Positions 44,558-55,640 of a DNA stretch of 64,000 nucleotides are shown here, in pieces (position 1 is the stretch's first letter; every line of letters begins with the position of its first letter). A model generated the notes under the pieces. The model worked only from the letters and a program-made list of their open reading frames with translations. It had not been told where the DNA came from and ran no database searches. The stretch is from Priapulus caudatus. Its lineage: Eukaryota; Priapulida; Priapulimorpha; Priapulimorphida; Priapulidae. Made by a program: the position numbers and the translations under genes. Where the stretch lies: assembly GCF_000485595.1 (NCBI RefSeq), contig NW_014578045.1, forward strand, positions 8,741-72,740, in the 5' to 3' direction.

Positions 44558-45055
44558 TGTAGCGATGCTGCGCACGAGCTAGCATTGCGCGACCTCATTA
44601 CTTATGCAGGACACCTAGCAAGCAGAGGTGTCGCACAGAGAGCAAGTAGAGGTGTCTAATAACTGACCAGATAGCGTGGTCGACAGATAGCGTGCAGAGG
44701 GGGGCACGCGGTGCACGCGTGGCAACGCTTATTCGCATGTCGCATAGGGATGCAACCTGGCGAAGCTCAGGAGGGGAGAAGATAATGCCCAGATGTCGGT
44801 CACGAAGTCCAGGCACATATAAAAGGTGCGCCGTGCTTTGAGCGGGAGAACTCCTCTCCCTTGTTGTTCTACCCGACTGTTGTCTTGCACGTCCCATGTA
44901 TGCGCCACTGCTTATTTGTCCCTCACTGTTAACATGGCTTACAATATACGTGTTTGTGGTACGTTACGCCTCTAGTTCGTGTATGCTTTACGTCTTGCAC
45001 TACCGTTACTCATTACCTGGTACCTGCTATACGCCACACCAAGTACAACCTTACA
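44558..45055 (+). repeat. Gypsy element D, 5' LTR
   Basis: Starts TGTAGCGATGCTGCG and ends CAACCTTACA. A TATA box (tataaaag, 44818-44825) is a plausible core promoter, with transcription starting about 25-30 bases on. No TGG-type tRNA primer site follows directly: the sequence after the LTR is tttgatgccg. Confidence 0.92.
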
Positions 45056-45255
45056 TTTGATGCCGTACCTAAGGAACTTGTGGTGCACACGTGTTCCCGT
45101 CATTCCACACCGATCAACAAGCAAATTGCTAAGGTAAGGGAGCGGAGCAACTACTGGTGGCTATGTCGCATTTTCCGCCCCAGGGTACATGGATTATTGT
45201 AGTTATATAGTCATGAGTAGACAGTAATTCTAATCGCAGCTACGAAGCTCACGGC

Positions 45256-46316
45256 ATGGCTCTACCGCCCACCCACCCAACCCAATCACGGGCTTATAAT
45301 TTGGAGGAGATAGCTCAATTGTTCACAAGCTCGCTTCAACCATGTATCGACACGACAGCGAGCACCTTTGGTCGTGCCCTGTGGGTTGCGGAAGTTAGGC
45401 AATCAATACCGCGTTTTATGGGCGCTCGGTGGTTGGACTGACATTTGCCGACTGGCGCGCTGCTTTGGAATTGGCTCAGGTTGAATTAAGTTTACCAGAT
45501 GCCGCTTTGAAGCAGATCGCTTTGTCCACGGTAGGAGGGCATGCCGCAGAGTTTTGTAGGCGTACGTACAGAAACACCCTCTATTGACTGGAAGGACCTT
45601 AGTGCTAGGCTCGTTAAACGTTTTGCCGATCTCTTACAGGAGTAGCAGGCACTTCAGGAGCTTAAGTCATTCCGTCAACAAAGCGGCGAGCACATTAGCC
45701 AGTACGGGGATCGTTTACAATCTCTCGCAATGCGGGCGATGCCGTTGGAGAAGATTCGAACAGAGGATGTACAAAAACAACTCACCGATGCATTTCTAGA
45801 TGGCCTCTTGTCCGTCCCCACGCAGAAGTTACTCCTCGCTCATAAGCCGCAGACGCTGTCCCAGGCTATTGAATTAGCTGCCGATGAATTGTTCATCGAG
45901 GCGGGACTGGCAATGCGAGTACGCAATAGAGCAATCAGTAGCGTTTCTGATGTGGCAATGATGGAGATGGGAGAGCCTATGGAGATAGGCGCAGTTGGGA
46001 CTGACACAAGCACTGCATTAGTAACTGAACTGCAAAACTTGTGTTCACTGATGAAACAGGGTGAAACGCGGCGCTATACAAATGCGCGAGGGCCGGCTCT
46101 AGGATGGAGACGTGATGGTCAGCGGAACGCGCTGCGTGCGGAGTATCGGAGTAACGGCGGTCGATCCGCTCCAATGAATAATTGGGCGAGTCCCATGATG
46201 AGCGAGGGGCGTATCGGATATCTGCCAAACCCAACTTCACAAATTGGGATGGCAGCATTTGAGCTGCCTGTCTCGCGCCGACGTGTGCGAGTCGTGACGC
46301 AAGATGACGTGTTTTA
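45256..46316 (+). pseudogene. Gypsy element D: gag capsid region
   Basis: An ATG at 45256 opens MALPPTHPTQ. After a frame break near 45440 the text TVGGHAAEFC, then DLSARLVKRFADLL, SFRQQSGEHISQYGDRLQSL and AFLDGLLSVPTQKLLL follows, the capsid-like helical region of Gypsy gag. The last part (45730-46316) ends near EMGEPMEIGAVG and an Arg-rich linker. A TAG near 45643 interrupts it. Confidence 0.8.
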
Positions 46317-46494
46317 ACTGCGGGCGTAAGGGTCATTTCGCACGAGATTGTAGGGCACGCGTGTCTGCTAATAGCTGGCCGGGAAACGCGCGCCCCCACT
46401 ACTCGCGCAGCGAAGGCAGTAGAGATGGGTGGGGGTTTACCATGAAGTGGGACTACCACGGTGCAGAGAACGTGCGCGCCTATGTGTATGGGTA
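46304..46494 (+). pseudogene. Gypsy element D: gag CCHC zinc knuckle
   Basis: CFNCGRKGHFARDC (from 46310) is a perfect CX2CX4HX4C nucleic-acid-binding knuckle. It overlaps the end of the capsid frame by one shift. An Arg/Ser-rich tail follows and stops at 46494. Confidence 0.9.
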
Positions 46495-46994
46495 GAGTAG
46501 GACCATTACAGTTGTCAGCATTAGTTGATACGGGTAGCAATGTTACGCTAATTAGTTACAAGACTTGGAACCGATTACCGCGTCGTACACGCACGAAGGA
46601 AGGGGTTGCGCCTGCAGCACAATGTGCCACCCATCTGATGTCAGTATCTGGCCAACACCTGAGTATGGTGGGGGTCACCTCCCTTAGGATTACGGTGGGG
46701 AGGGTAACAGCGAAGCACGATTGTTATATCGTACACCGTTTACAGAGGGATTTCGTTCTTGGAGCAGATTTTCTCGCCCATGCACACGCCATAATTGATC
46801 TTAATGCTGCAATCTTAAGCATAGGTGCCAGCGTTGTTTCTTTACGAATGCCTGACGGTCACGGGTGGTCGCCGCCGGCGCAGTTAGCAATGATGGCACA
46901 AACTGTTAGTTTGCCGGCTGCGTCCGCGCACAAGTGTTTGTTACAGGTCCCTAAATGTTTTCAGGAGGGCACCTTCCTATTTGTACAGGGGTGA
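46461..46994 (+). pseudogene. Gypsy element D: aspartic protease
   Basis: LSALVDTGSNVTLIS (DTG at 46527-46535) is the retropepsin active site. The flap-like region, then LQRDFVLGADFLAHAHAIIDL and VSLRMPDGHG, follow in one open frame of 177 residues. This part is intact and clean. It stops shortly before the region preceding RT. Confidence 0.9.
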
Positions 46995-47074
46995 ATCAGC
47001 CCTGAAGACTTTCTGCCGAAATTCAAACCTCATAGTTACACCCATGTTGACAGTAGCGTCAGCTGATCACACGG

Positions 47075-48153
47075 TTGAGTGTGTCATTAAGAATGATGCC
47101 GTTACGCCAGTGTTTACTAAAGAATGTAGTGATTGGTTCAGTGGAGCCCACAAAAGCACACAGGGTACGCGCCGTATGTTCAGGGAGTAGGGAGTTATAT
47201 TCTGTAACCCCCCGACTTACAGCTGATGGCACACCTTTCGATTATGCTACCCTCATTCAACATGTAGCTGATCCTCATCAGAGGGCAACTTTACAGAAAC
47301 GCGATCGTACTTTCGCACATACAGACGCCCAGTTAGGATGTACACACCTTTGCTATTTCCAAATTCAGACAGGTCAAAATAAACCAATAAAAACTCGACC
47401 GTATCGTATGTCTCTAGATCAGCAGGAAAACGTGCAACAGGAAGTAGAGAAATTGCTAAACAATTGGAATATAAGACCCTCAATGAGCCCTTGGTTTAGT
47501 GGGGTACTGTTAGTAAAGAAGAAGTCAGGGGAATTAAGGCTCTGCATTGATTATAGGAGAATGAATTCTGTCACGACCATTGATACGTTCCCGCTACCGC
47601 TAATAGACGATGCCTTACAGGCTCTCGGGTCCGCTAAAGTATTTACCACTTTGGATTTGAGGTCTGGATACTTTCACGTCCCTGTTGATCCTGCTGATGT
47701 CCCCAAAACGTGTTTCGTTACTCCACAAAGCAGTTTCGATGATTTTAAGAACGCCATTCGGCTCTCGGAATGCACCCTTGCATTTTCAAAGATTGTTAGA
47801 TTAGGTATTAAGAGGGCTACGTCAAAAATGTGCGTTGGCTTATATCGACGACTGATGTATCTACTCCCCCTATTTCGAGACACAATGTGACCCTAACCTC
47901 ATGTTACGGGCCAGTAAGTGCTTCTTTCTCCAGGAATCTATCTCTTATTTGTGTCACATTATTACACCCCAGGGGTGTTCGCTCCGACCCTAGGAAAATC
48001 CAGGCTGTTCAAAATTGGGAAAGCCCCAAAAACGCTACGGCTGTACGTCAATTCTTAGGCCTATCCAGCTATTGCAGTAAATTTATTAAAGATTATGCAC
48101 ACATCGCACGCCCGTTTAACTTATTGACTCATAAGAACACGCCGTTCGTATAG
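47075..48153 (+). pseudogene. Gypsy element D: reverse transcriptase
   Basis: The open frame 47075-47890 carries QTGQNKPIKTRPYRMS, LLVKKKSGELRLCIDYRRMN and SAKVFTTLDLRSGYFHVPV. A frameshift then puts the catalytic site in another frame: the YIDD codons lie at 47841-47852, followed by TGA. The thumb and connection (VRQFLGLSSYCSKFIKDYAHIA) are in the frame 47830-48153. Confidence 0.9.
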
Positions 48154-48660
48154 AACGACGAGACACAACTAGCATTTGATACACTTAAATCTCAGCTAAC
48201 GCAAACGCCTATCCTCGCCTTGGCCAATAACACTAAGCCATTTCGCCTCTATTGTGATGCATCTGCTCATGCAGTAGGTACAGTTTTAACGCAGCTTGAT
48301 GACGAACAAAAAGAGCACCCGGTCCATTATCTTAGCAGACAGCTAAACGACGTGCAGATGCGATGGCCGGTCGTACAGGGAAAGTTATGCAGTAGTCTAC
48401 GCGTTGCAAAAGTTGAAACATTACATCCAGGGTGTTCCGTTTCAAATAATAACTGATCATAAACCGTTAAAATATTTAATCAAAGCAAAGTCACTTCGTA
48501 ACCCTAAACTGCAAAGATGGGCAATCGTTATATCAGAATTTGGCTGTGACATTGAATACATTTCGGGCAGTGCAAACCTCCCAGCTGACACATTATCGCG
48601 TGTCGTCAAAACCACGCAGCAGGCAACGCAAGTGCCCGAGGGCATTGCTATTGACCCACC
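48154..48660 (+). pseudogene. Gypsy element D: RNase H
   Basis: FRLYCDASAHAVGTVL carries the first catalytic Asp. HPVHYLSRQLNDVQ follows; after a frameshift near 48410, FQIITDHKPLKYL contains a later conserved Asp and SANLPADTLSRV ends the domain. The order is standard for Gypsy pol. Confidence 0.9.
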
Positions 48661-48879
48661 CCCGCAGCCAGAGGAGCGGCAGCCTCCTAAATTAGCGCAG
48701 CGATCACTATGCCAAGAACTCGCAACTACCGCGCACAGCGTGCAACAGAGTTTCCTTCTTTGTTACCTGATCTCATCATACTTCAAACAGCTGACCCATT
48801 TTGTCGCGCGTTCGGGAAGTGGTGAGCAAGCCCGATTGGTTGCTGAGTACTTTATAGACGACGGTATCATTTACCACCT

Positions 48880-50070
48880 AAGCTCCCAACGCGCCCTGGC
48901 CGAATACGATCCACAAGTAGCCATACTGCGTGTTCTGATTCCGAATATACATAAACAATTCCACGATCACATGTACGGCGGTCACCTCGGTTTCAAAAAG
49001 ATTTACTCGAAGACGGCGGCGCGACTGTATTGGCCACGGATGTTTGCGGATACATATCATTGCGTCAAGTCATGCATCACTTGTAATGCGCACAAATTGC
49101 AGCGGATTCGCGTGCTGTTGATGCATGCAACCCAGCCGTGAAAAGTTGGTGACGTAGTAGCAATCGATGTAACGGGGCCTCACCCCGTTACAGCAGCTAG
49201 TAACCGGTATATGCTAACATTCTTGGACCTATATTTGAATTGGCCTGAAGCTTACCCAATGGCTAATAAAAGTGCCTCCATGGTTGCGCATATCTTTGTT
49301 AATCGGTTTATCCCTACTCACTCTTGCCCGAGGGCAATACTCACAGACAACGGCTTGGAGTTCGTTAATAAATTAATGTCTCGGCTGACCATGCTGCTGG
49401 GGATTAATCACATTCGTACCGCCCCGTACCATCCACAGTCTAACATTTTCATCGCACATTATCCTCACTGTTAGCTTGCGCGATAGGCCAATGGGGAACC
49501 AGCACGTGGCCGCAGCTCTGTTTGCTTATAGAACAGCTGTTAATGAAATGTCTCATTCTGAAAAAGCTCTGAAAATTCACACCTTTCTTCATTCACCATG
49601 GCCGCGACGCTGTACTACATATAGACGTGTTACTACAGACCTGACGTCTCTCTCATTCAGACGACCCGGTTATGCACGCGACAGAGTGACTCCACCGGGC
49701 GTTCACATACATCGAACAAAATACCAGAACCGCACGACTGAAAAATAAACGACTTTGCGATCAGCACGCTAAAGAAATTGAATACAAGCCAGGCGATCCC
49801 GTCCTTTGGTTCAACCTTGTTCTATCAGGCACACAGACACGTAAATTCGCGTCATTTTGGAAACCGCATTATAGAATAGTCGAGAAGCTGACGCCGCGCC
49901 GCGTTCTAATTAAGCGCGAAGATAGTACACGCGCGTTTGACGTGCATGTCAGTAATTTAAGGCCCGCACACCCCTTTCAAGAGTGTGACACACCCGCTCA
50001 TAACGCAGACCTAGAAATTAAGGGTCACACGCGACCAGTAAGAGTCGACACTAGTCGCACCACTGGGTCA
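48880..50070 (+). pseudogene. Gypsy element D: integrase
   Basis: HDHMYGGHLGFKKIYSKTA then CVKSCITCNAH forms the zinc-binding HHCC domain (48955-49110). After a TGA, VVAIDVTGP and ILTDNGLEFVNKL carry the first two catalytic Asp residues. The third-acid helix after HPQSN is lost (a stop near 49472). AAALFAYRTAVNEM and, near 49780-49980, KPGDPVLWFN, FWKPHYRIVEKL and VSNLRPAHPF make up the C-terminal GPY/F-like domain. Several frame breaks are present. Confidence 0.88.
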
Positions 50071-50175
50071 TAAGCCCAGCGGGAAGTATTGACGCCGATG
50101 ACGACAGCATTAGTTCACAGTAGGACAATGAAGATGTCGTACCTTTAGCGCGTTTACGCTCTCTTACAGGAAATA

Positions 50176-50313
50176 ATGGCGGCTTGGTGGATAGCCGCGC
50201 TGCTGTGCACAGCAGTGATGGTCCGGGTTGCCACAACAGCCAGTGAGGTACACCAGCGGTCGCAGGGTATTGCGTTTGTACCGCATAACCGTAGCTTCAC
50301 TCTATCCGGTTAG
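50176..50313 (+). pseudogene. Gypsy element D: env-position frame with signal peptide
   Basis: An ATG at 50176 opens a 45-residue frame starting MAAWWIAALLCTAVMV, a convincing signal peptide with small residues (TTASEV) at the likely cleavage point. A TAG near 50311 stops it. The position, between integrase and the 3' LTR, is where env-like genes of Gypsy/Errantivirus-type elements lie. No envelope protein family could be recognised, so the label rests on position and signal peptide. Confidence 0.5.
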
Positions 50314-50669
50314 ACAGCTGGCCCGTATAGTGGCGCAGCCAAAACGACGAGTCCGAGACGCCGGTTCTGCCATCACGTTCGATTGATCCCCCGACACCTA
50401 TACCGCCCCTGGAGCCCGTTTCACTCGCGGGTGGTGAACTGCAGACATCCCCTGCGTTTACTCGTTGAATGGGGTCTCATGGGGAGGCGGGGGATAACGA
50501 ACGTGCGACAGTTGGTGCATGGCCGCCTGTACTCGTGATTCTCACTTATCGTGCATAATTTATGTCTTTGCATGCGAATGTGCACTGAGCACGCATCTGC
50601 TCAGGTGATGCATGGACAGGTCGTATTATTATTACGAACCTTATATGTTCCATGTTAGGCGTGCTCCGA

Positions 50670-51330
50670 TGAGCATTCTTAAAGACACTAGTTAAGGAAC
50701 AGTACTTATTAACTGGTATTAATCGTTACGCGCTCCACAAATGCGTGGCGAAATCGGTCTTGCCTGTTGCAGACCTGCCGGTGTTCTACCTGTGCACCCC
50801 GTTGGAGGAATGCGCGGACATACTGGTGACGCATTATACGCTCCGCCCGCGCCCGCTGCTGGTGGAAACACCCTGGGTAGAAGTGGTAATGCAAAACGAG
50901 CGCGTCGTCGGCGCATGTGGGTAGGACGCTCGACAACGTCTCATTTTTGAGACACTCCAATTTATCCCTTCCGGAGTATTTGGCTCTAATGTGGGCCCTC
51001 ATGTTTAGCGGCCGCGGTGTTGTCGCGTGCATGGTCGCTACCAAATATAGGTCGACCTGCATACCGCATCTGCCGTCTGTATCTAACTGCGTGGCCTTTT
51101 GGCTAGACAGAGTTGCGCTGCCTCCGCCGGGTGGCACGCACGAAGATGCGGGATCGTGGGAGGCGGCGGCGGTAGCCGACCACACCCAAATTCTCGAGCC
51201 CCTGTTAGACTCGCCCCCCGTGGGTTACCAGATGCCGGCCGGACTACACGTTCGCAGCGACCAATTAGCTATCCCGAGCCGTCATTCCGCTCTAATAGAC
51301 TGGCTCGAGGTGTGGAGTTGCTGGTGATTT
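50670..51330 (+). pseudogene. Gypsy element D: second post-pol coding remnant
   Basis: A frame free of stops from about 50670 to 50925 (about 85 residues) contains LPVADLPVFYLCTPLEECAD and LLVETPWVEVVM, which read like true protein. From 50917 a shifted frame continues with LPEYLALMWALMFSGRG and ALIDWLEVWSCW to 51325, and a frame to about 51480 has an acidic EQLEEWDEDD stretch. Together these could be the body and tail of the env-position protein begun at 50176. No family was recognised. From 51490 to 52045 no gene is seen. Confidence 0.4.
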
Positions 51331-52045
51331 GAGTGCCCCTATTATTAGGTTGGCCGCGCACCGCCGTCTCAAACATTCGTATTCCACACGACGACCCTTC
51401 CAATGAGTTATGAAGCTGAGCAGCTTGAGGAGTGGGACGAGGACGACACTGGCCACGTGAGGGACCATGGGTCCGAGTCGCCGACGTGATATGGCTGATG
51501 GCGGATGACAGCCGGATAGCGCCGTGGGATCCATTCCTGCGCGCCTCCGTTCGCTGCGACTCAAGGGGGAGTAACGTGAGCGACCTCGTTCACCCCCCCC
51601 TACCCTCCGTGTCTACTCATGGGTTAGTGACCCGAGCACGACTCCACAACCGGAGCGTGCAACGGGTACGAGCTAGCCTCCCCTGAGCGACGCGTCCAAG
51701 GGCACGGTGCTGACAGACGAGCTGCAAGCCACGAGCAATATTTAACCAATTACATCATAACATTTCACATGTACGCGTGTAGTTTATAGTTAGTAGAGTA
51801 GTTTAGCATACGATATAGAGAAACTATGTGTAAGCGCAAAAACGCTATGCGCAATAGCATACGCGATATTATTATAACGTAGAATAGAGCATGGAAAATT
51901 AACGTACGCACCTGCACGCGCATATAAAATTATATTTTCGTGGGTGAACTGCGCGAAAACGGAACAGCACCCGTGTCACACTCTCGCAATCTGCCTACTG
52001 GTCTCTGATCGGGGGTAATGAAATTTTTTTTCAAAGGGGGAGTGA

Positions 52046-52537
52046 TGTAGCGATGCTGCGTGCGAGCTAGCATTGTGCGAGCTCATTAATTATGCAGGAC
52101 ACCTAGCAAGCAGAGGTGTCGCACAGAGAGCAAGTAGAGGTGTCTAATAACTAACCATATAGCATGGTCGACAGATGGAGTGCAGAGAGGGGGGCACGCG
52201 GTGCACGCGGTCCCTTATTCCCATGTCGCATAGGGATGCGACCTGGCAAAGCTTAGGAGGTGAGAAGATAATGCCCAGGATGTCGGTCACGAAGTCCGGG
52301 CGCATACAAAAAGCGCACTGTGCTTTGAGGAACTCCTCTCCCTTGTTGTTCTACCAGACTGTTGTCCTGCACGTCCCTTGTACGCGTCACTGCTTATTTG
52401 TCACTCACTGTTACCATGGCTTACAATATACGTGTTTGTGGTACGTTACGCCTCTAGTTTGTGTATGCTTTGCGTCTTGCACTACCATTACTCATTACAC
52501 GGTACCCGCTATACGTCACGCCAAGTACAACCTTATA
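52046..52537 (+). repeat. Gypsy element D, 3' LTR
   Basis: Starts TGTAGCGATGCTGCG and ends CAACCTTATA. It is close to the 5' LTR with scattered substitutions and small deletions; the TATA box seen in the 5' copy is changed here (catacaaaaag). Confidence 0.92.
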
Positions 52538-53500
52538 AGACCATAGTTGGTTTCAAAGGACGCCATCACTTAGTAAACTACATAGATAAAAAACATGATC
52601 AATGGGGCCAAAAGAGTATAATTTGGCAGATTAAGGACCAGAACAGAAACAGGCTACATACATCACACATTGTATCACACCTCCAAGTTGAAAATCTCGC
52701 ACAAGGGACAGCCCTATGATGTGTGTAATAAACGTATGACTAACCATTTTGGAAAGTACCATCATTTAGTGGTGGACAATTATTATACCAGTGTTGTGTT
52801 GTGTGAGCATATGATGGACAATAAAACATATATTTGTGGAACTGTTCGTTGTGATCGACGAGGTCTCCCACCAGAACTAACACAAAAGAAGGTGAAGGGC
52901 AGTTTGACGTGTATACGCAAAGGTCAGTTATTAGCGATCAGCTGGGTGGACAGAAAACAGGTACGCTTACTATCCACCCATACCTCTGCCAACTGTTGAA
53001 ATAGAGAAATACAATGGAACCAAAAAAACTGTTCACTGTCATTCGTGAATACAACTCTGGTATGGGTGGGACAGACCTTGCTGACCAGATGACTGACCAA
53101 TATAGTGCAGAGAAAAACCATGAAATGTTGTAGGTAAGTTGTATTTTATTTGTTCGACAGGTGTACATTCAATGCATATGTATGTTACAATAATAATCCG
53201 AATGTTGAACAGGATAAGCGTCCCACTCATCTCCAGTTCCTGGTCTCGGTGGTTAAGGGTCTCATCAGCGGATATCAGGAAGAGCGTCAGAAGGCTGGTA
53301 GACCATCCCTTGGTCCCGTTGAATCAAGGAAAACTGGGAGACAGTTTGTAGAACTGATACCAGACAAAAAATGCAGAAAATGTGCAGTCTGTGCTCAAAA
53401 CCCTAATGTCGGCTTTCAGGGTACGCGCATTCGTACTTGGTGTAAAGACTGTGGTGTTGGATTGCGTCGAGATGACTGTCTCAGAGCGTATCATAAATGA
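52538..53500 (+). pseudogene. piggyBac transposase, part downstream of the Gypsy insertion
   Basis: After the duplication the text TIVGFKGRHHLVNYIDKKHD continues the transposase. LVVDNYYTSVVLCEHM carries the second catalytic Asp (codon 52775-52777) and GGTDLADQMTDQYS the third (53074-53076). Frames shift at about 52680, 52960 and 53130. The C-terminal frame 53150-53500 has a Cys-rich zinc motif CRKCAVCAQN ... WCKDCGVGLRRDDC, the DNA-binding ring-like domain of piggyBac. The coding is decayed but all three catalytic regions can be traced across the Gypsy insertion. Confidence 0.85.
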
Positions 53501-53669
53501 GGACAGCATATCAGAAATGAGGACAGAAGCCAGTTTTATGTTGTTAGAAACATGTTCAGCAATTTGTATTGGTTAGAATAAATAATTCATTGAGTTATTT
53601 ACATTCATTATGGCCGTTTGTGATGCATTGTGATTTTTAATGATTTTCATGAAATTTATTACACAATAT

Positions 53670-53710
53670 GATAATGCTTTACGAGCAAAATTTAGCAGCA
53701 AAAGGGTTAA
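53670..53710 (+). mobile_element. piggyBac right end and TTAA target
   Basis: The sequence gcagcaaaaggg (53695-53706) followed by TTAA (53707-53710) reads on the other strand as TTAACCCTTTTGCTGC, the form of a piggyBac terminal repeat (CCC after TTAA). The matching left end was not found. Confidence 0.7.
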
Positions 53711-53725
53711 ATCCCTTCGCTAAAG

Positions 53726-54100
53726 TGTGCTGCAGCACTCAAAATTATCGAAATGCGGACCGAATTGAAATCATCAACCATGGAAAGGAAGGCATCATTT
53801 TTTCGAAAGCATAATGCCAGAGCCTTAGAGGACACCACCGAACACGATCAGGGATCAGCATCATCAATTTATAACGCTACCAACAATGACGAATGTAGTT
53901 AGTGTTCAAGGGCAGTTTCAAAACCACCTTCGGTTCTCACCTAGTGGCCACTGTCAGTACTAACAGGAACAGGAAGTTCCTAATAAGAAGTTCAGCCATT
54001 TGTACACAATCATCACAATGTACCTTGCATATTCGTTCAATAAATTTATTGTGATTTAAATCCAAGCTTATCTTCATAAATAACAGCCACCAGCATCACA
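53726..54100 (+). repeat. Probable 5' LTR of Gypsy element E
   Basis: A tentative LTR starts TGTGCTGCAGCACTC and ends CATCACA, with an AATAAA near 54041. It is placed mainly because tctggcgacgaggatg at 54101-54116 looks like a Gypsy tRNA primer-binding site (TGGCGACG). The start is less certain than the end. Confidence 0.5.
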
Positions 54101-54102
54101 TC

Positions 54103-54116
54103 TGGCGACGAGGATG
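54103..54116 (+). promoter_or_regulatory. Probable primer-binding site of Gypsy element E
   Basis: TGGCGACGAGGATG two bases after the presumed LTR end; sequences of this form are complementary to a tRNA 3' end and prime minus-strand synthesis. Confidence 0.6.
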
Positions 54117-54284
54117 TTATTCAATACATCAAGAATGAGCAGCACTGAACATTTTATGCAGAACAATGCATCGTAAGCCATAATTCTAACTTTTAACAGG
54201 CCAACTCAGCCAGCTTTGTGAATGTGTGCCATCTAAGCCAGCTTTGCCCAAAACACTGAACAAACTCCCAACTAACATTTGCAA

Positions 54285-55080
54285 TGTCGCTACCAACCTT
54301 CCCAGCATTCGATCTAACCCAAGATAGCAATACCGGGCTCAGATGAGACAAGTGGTTAGCACGTTTGACTCGTTTGCTTGTCGGAATGGACGTAACAGAT
54401 CAAGCTAGACGTCAAGCCCTGTTACTACATTATGCAGGCCCAGAAGTAAACGAAATTTATGACACGCTTACAATACCAGATCCGGGTGAGCATGAAACGG
54501 CTTTTGATGTATCTGCAAAGGCCCTGACAAACTATTCCAAGCCCTGCACGAACACGACTTTCGAGGTTGACACGTTTAGGTAGTGTACCCAGTAAGCCAG
54601 TGAATCTATTGATACGCACGTCACACGACTTCGGAAAACCGCCGAGTCTTGTGGATTCGATGATACCGAGAAAGCAACCAACAATCAGATTATCCTAGCA
54701 TGCTCCTCTCAAGCCTTACGATAACACACTTTACGCCAAGATCTCAAACTAAGAGCATCAGCAGCTCGAGCTCTAGAGCTAAGTGATCAACAAGCCGACA
54801 GTGGAATTGCTCAAAACATTGTCCGTAAATGTCGTACACAGACCAGCCAGTCGTGGTAGAGGGCAGCACCAACCTCGCGATACTGGTGGACACCACCACA
54901 GACATCGGTCCATGTCGAGACATCACCATTAGCAGCATCAGCTTCGGGAAGAGTCGAACACATGAAAACAGCCAGCATCCAAACACACAAAAGCTTGTTA
55001 TTTCTGCAGTGGATTTACACGCCATCACAAAAATGACCCTCAATTCCTCTACAGGCAAGGAATGCACAGCTTGCGGTTTT
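54285..55080 (+). pseudogene. Gypsy element E: gag
   Basis: Starting LPTFPAFDLTQDSN near 54290, then KWLARLTRLLVGMDVTDQA, RRQALLLHYAGPEVNEIYD and IPDPGEHETAFDVSAKALT, the text matches K02A2.6-type Gypsy gag. RLRKTAESCGFDDTEK and QIILACSSQAL follow after a stop, to about 54720. From there to 55080 fragments of a linker remain. It is broken by at least three stops or shifts. Confidence 0.8.
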
Positions 55081-55261
55081 TGATGGATATTTCAGCAAAG
55101 TCTGTCAAAGGAGCCATCGAGGTCAAAAGACGCAAAACGCGATACATGCAGAATCGGTGGACACCACGGTTTCAGATTATGTTATTTATAAGATATGTTT
55201 ATTCCGTAGGGGAACATCCGCTGTGTGACCAAATCGCTCTAGCCCAATCAGGGAAAAATTG

Positions 55262-55640
55262 ACTACCACGATGCAGCATAAAACTTAACACTAATCCTGT
55301 GCAATTCATGATTGATTCCGGTGTGTCAGTAAACATCATGGATGAGAAATTATACGAAGAGCAAATCGCGACCGCACACAATACAGCTCCAACAACCCCG
55401 AACCGAGATGTATTCTTATGGTTCAAAGATGCCGATACCTGTCATTGGAATGTATACTGCCAACGTACGTCACCGTGCAGACCAGCATCGAAAAAGGCAG
55501 TATTCTACGTCGTCTTGGTGACAGGAGGTAACCTGCTTAGTTTTCGAACCGCCCAAGCACATGATATAATTTACATAAACTGTACCGTCAACATAGTCTG
55601 AAGCCAAATCTGAAATCGTCGAAGTGTTTCCTGACCTATT
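55262..55640 (+). pseudogene. Gypsy element E: aspartic protease
   Basis: VQFMIDSGVSVNIMDEKLYEE (55299-55360) carries the DSG active site of a retropepsin. RTSPCRPASKKAVFYVV and GGNLLSFRTAQAHDII follow the protease pattern. A TGA near 55599 separates it from RT. Confidence 0.8.

Larger units (their letters stand above)
44558..52537 (+). mobile_element. Gypsy element D, complete with both LTRs
   Basis: LTRs of 498 and 492 bp flank gag, CCHC knuckle, protease, RT, RNase H, integrase and a 2-kb env-position region. A 4-bp duplication AGAC lies at 44554-44557 and 52538-52541. A polypurine tract aaagggggag (52033-52042) sits just before the 3' LTR. The element is 7980 bp and split a piggyBac transposase. 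Stops and frameshifts are present in all domains. Confidence 0.92.

Noticed and set aside
44598-44897. Minus-strand 99-codon frame
   Set aside because: It lies wholly inside the Gypsy D LTR, antisense to its promoter, with no motif.
53132-53160. Possible intron in piggyBac (GTAAGT ... TTCGACAG)
   Set aside because: The interval is under 30 bp, shorter than a normal animal intron; a frameshift with sequence decay is simpler.
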